Of a stretch of DNA of 64,000 nt, positions 63,117-64,000 are shown piece after piece; the first letter of the stretch is position 1; every line of letters begins with the position of its first letter. Both the position numbers and the translations under genes were made by a program. Under the pieces are notes generated by a model that saw nothing but the letters and a program-made list of their open reading frames with translations, was not told where the DNA came from and did not search any database. The stretch spans positions 186,001-250,000 of the forward strand of contig NZ_CP076129.1 in assembly GCF_018736065.1 (NCBI RefSeq), read 5' to 3'. This DNA is from Flammeovirga kamogawensis (GTDB taxonomy: Bacteria > Bacteroidota > Bacteroidia > Cytophagales > Flammeovirgaceae).

Positions 63117-63126
63117 AATATACATT

Positions 63127-63170
63127 AAAAACGCCTCATCAAATTATAGCAAATGATGAGGCGTTTTTTA
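63127..63170. terminator. Bidirectional intrinsic terminator
   Basis: AAAACGCCTCATC/GATGAGGCGTTTT stem with T and A tracts, between the rhodanese gene and the convergent remnant. Confidence 0.88.
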
Positions 63171-63183
63171 TTATAAATAATAA

Positions 63184-63561
63184 TTAATTTACCTGAACTA
63201 AAGTAAGAATTCCATAGCTATTTTCTGCAGAAGATTGTGGCTGTAGGTTGTACTTATTATTATTTTGATTTAAACGGAGGCTTCCATTCATATCAAGTTG
63301 AATCACATATTTTACATTTGCAGCAACCTCTAAACCTTCTTCAACTCTAAATTCTAAACGAGGCTTAGTTACATGTAGGTCAACAGGGATATCATTACCT
63401 GTTTCTTTAACATAACTTTCTCCTGCCTTATCAAGGTCTAACTCAGCTACTTCTAAAGTACCAATAGGTAAAGTTTCTTCTGTCCAGATTAAAGTATCTG
63501 TGCTTTCAAAACTAAGTAAGTCTACTAAACATTCTGATAGAGTACGGGTTTGTATTAATAA
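63184..63561 (-). pseudogene. 5'-truncated gene remnant, DUF4382-like
   Basis: A minus-strand frame of about 125 codons ends with TAA at 63184-63186 but has no start codon near its upper end; a TAA blocks it at 63562-63564. It reads TLIWTEETLPIGTLEVAELDLD, GNDIPVDLHVTKPRLEFRVEEG, YVIQLDMNGSLRLNQNNNKYNL and NSYGILTLVQVN. The composition and strand pattern look like real protein, probably the C-terminal end of a DUF4382-type secreted protein. A terminator follows it. Likely a decayed gene, or a coding sequence split by an unseen rearrangement. Confidence 0.55.
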
Positions 63562-63659
63562 TTATTCTAATACATGATTTAATATTATTGATGAAAATAT
63601 TTTTGACTAAAATAATCATTGTTTGATATTGTACAAATAATAGCAAACTATACTTCATA

Positions 63660-64000
63660 ATGGTCAAATATCAATCAAAATCAGCCTATCCGTATAATCT
63701 TTATAAGGATTTTTCTAATGAGTTTAATGGTACATGGCAACCTCCTTTATTATCAGTTAATAATTTTTTTGGTACTATTAAAGCAACTGCATTTGAATAT
63801 AAAAATTCGTTTTGTGTAAGTTTAATTGAAGCAAGGTTTGATAGAACTATAAATGTAAAATTATTAGAATCAGATGAAAACATTATCACCATAAGAATTG
63901 GTTTAAAGGGAGACTGGTCTTATGATTCATTATTTTCTAAAGGAACTAACGATGGTATAAGCATTTATAACTCTGTCCAAGAATACACTATTATGTATCC
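63660..64000 (+). CDS. Partial gene at right edge, possibly an AraC-type regulator N terminus
   Basis: The frame is open from ATG 63660 to the window end (113 codons). NFFGTIKATAFEYKNSFCVSLIEARFDRTINVKLLESDENIITIRIGLKGDW resembles the N-terminal ligand domain of AraC-family regulators in Cytophagales, but the helix-turn-helix half is outside the window. Treat the function as tentative. Confidence 0.45.
   Translation, partial: MVKYQSKSAYPYNLYKDFSNEFNGTWQPPLLSVNNFFGTIKATAFEYKNSFCVSLIEARFDRTINVKLLESDENIITIRIGLKGDWSYDSLFSKGTNDGISIYNSVQEYTIMY

Overview
The window comes from a low-GC, marine-type Bacteroidota genome. The evidence is type IX secretion (T9SS) cargo with both type A and type B C-terminal sorting domains, a PorP/SprF-family protein, paired GH92 mannosidases and a sulfatase as lipoproteins, and TAnnTTTG-like promoter boxes. 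Shine-Dalgarno sites are not evident. The gene content resembles Cytophagales/Flammeovirga-like bacteria, but the genus is a guess.

Region 1 (1 to about 27,593) is one long integron gene-cassette array. I count 37 cassettes separated by 38 attC sites, all in the same orientation. The first attC is cut by the window edge and the last is truncated by an insertion-sequence remnant. In each cassette the first 7 or more bases after the attC (GTTRRRY-like) are complementary to the last bases before its own attC (RYYYAAC-like), as expected of IntI substrates. No integrase gene lies in the window. If one exists it should be upstream of position 1; otherwise the array is a CALIN. Gene cassettes carry mostly one small plus-strand gene, and three carry two. 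Products are secreted proteins and lipoproteins, a SUKH/SMI1-type protein, three NADAR-type cassettes (one frameshifted), a GNAT acetyltransferase, a Yip1-type membrane protein, an SH3b protein, an HExxH peptidase, TonB-C-like secreted proteins and many unknowns.

Eleven of the 37 cassettes are copies of one roughly 456-bp non-coding cassette. It has three conserved GC-rich hairpins and a promoter-like TAnnTTTG box. It comes in two forms with different but self-complementary ends. This is the most interesting object in the window.

An IS4-type element interrupts one attC at 23,653, and a second degenerate copy truncates the last attC at 27,594. Both junctions lie exactly 41 nt from the start of the attC R'' box, in opposite orientations.

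Region 2 (27.8 to 64 kb) is ordinary chromosome: a GNAT and a DUF1648 protein, proA-proB, a SprF-like protein with a giant 2,682-residue T9SS type B surface protein, two GH92 mannosidases, a beta-barrel protein, a VF530-family protein, a PLP-dependent sulfur amino acid enzyme, a four-repeat T9SS cargo protein, an HPP protein overlapping a flavohaemoglobin gene, a DoxD-DoxA fusion, a methyltransferase, the helicase HrpB, a sulfatase, a rhodanese-like protein, a 5'-truncated gene remnant, and the start of a possible AraC-type regulator. Intrinsic terminators separate most units. Two paralogous minus-strand small-RNA candidates lie near 46.5 to 47 kb.
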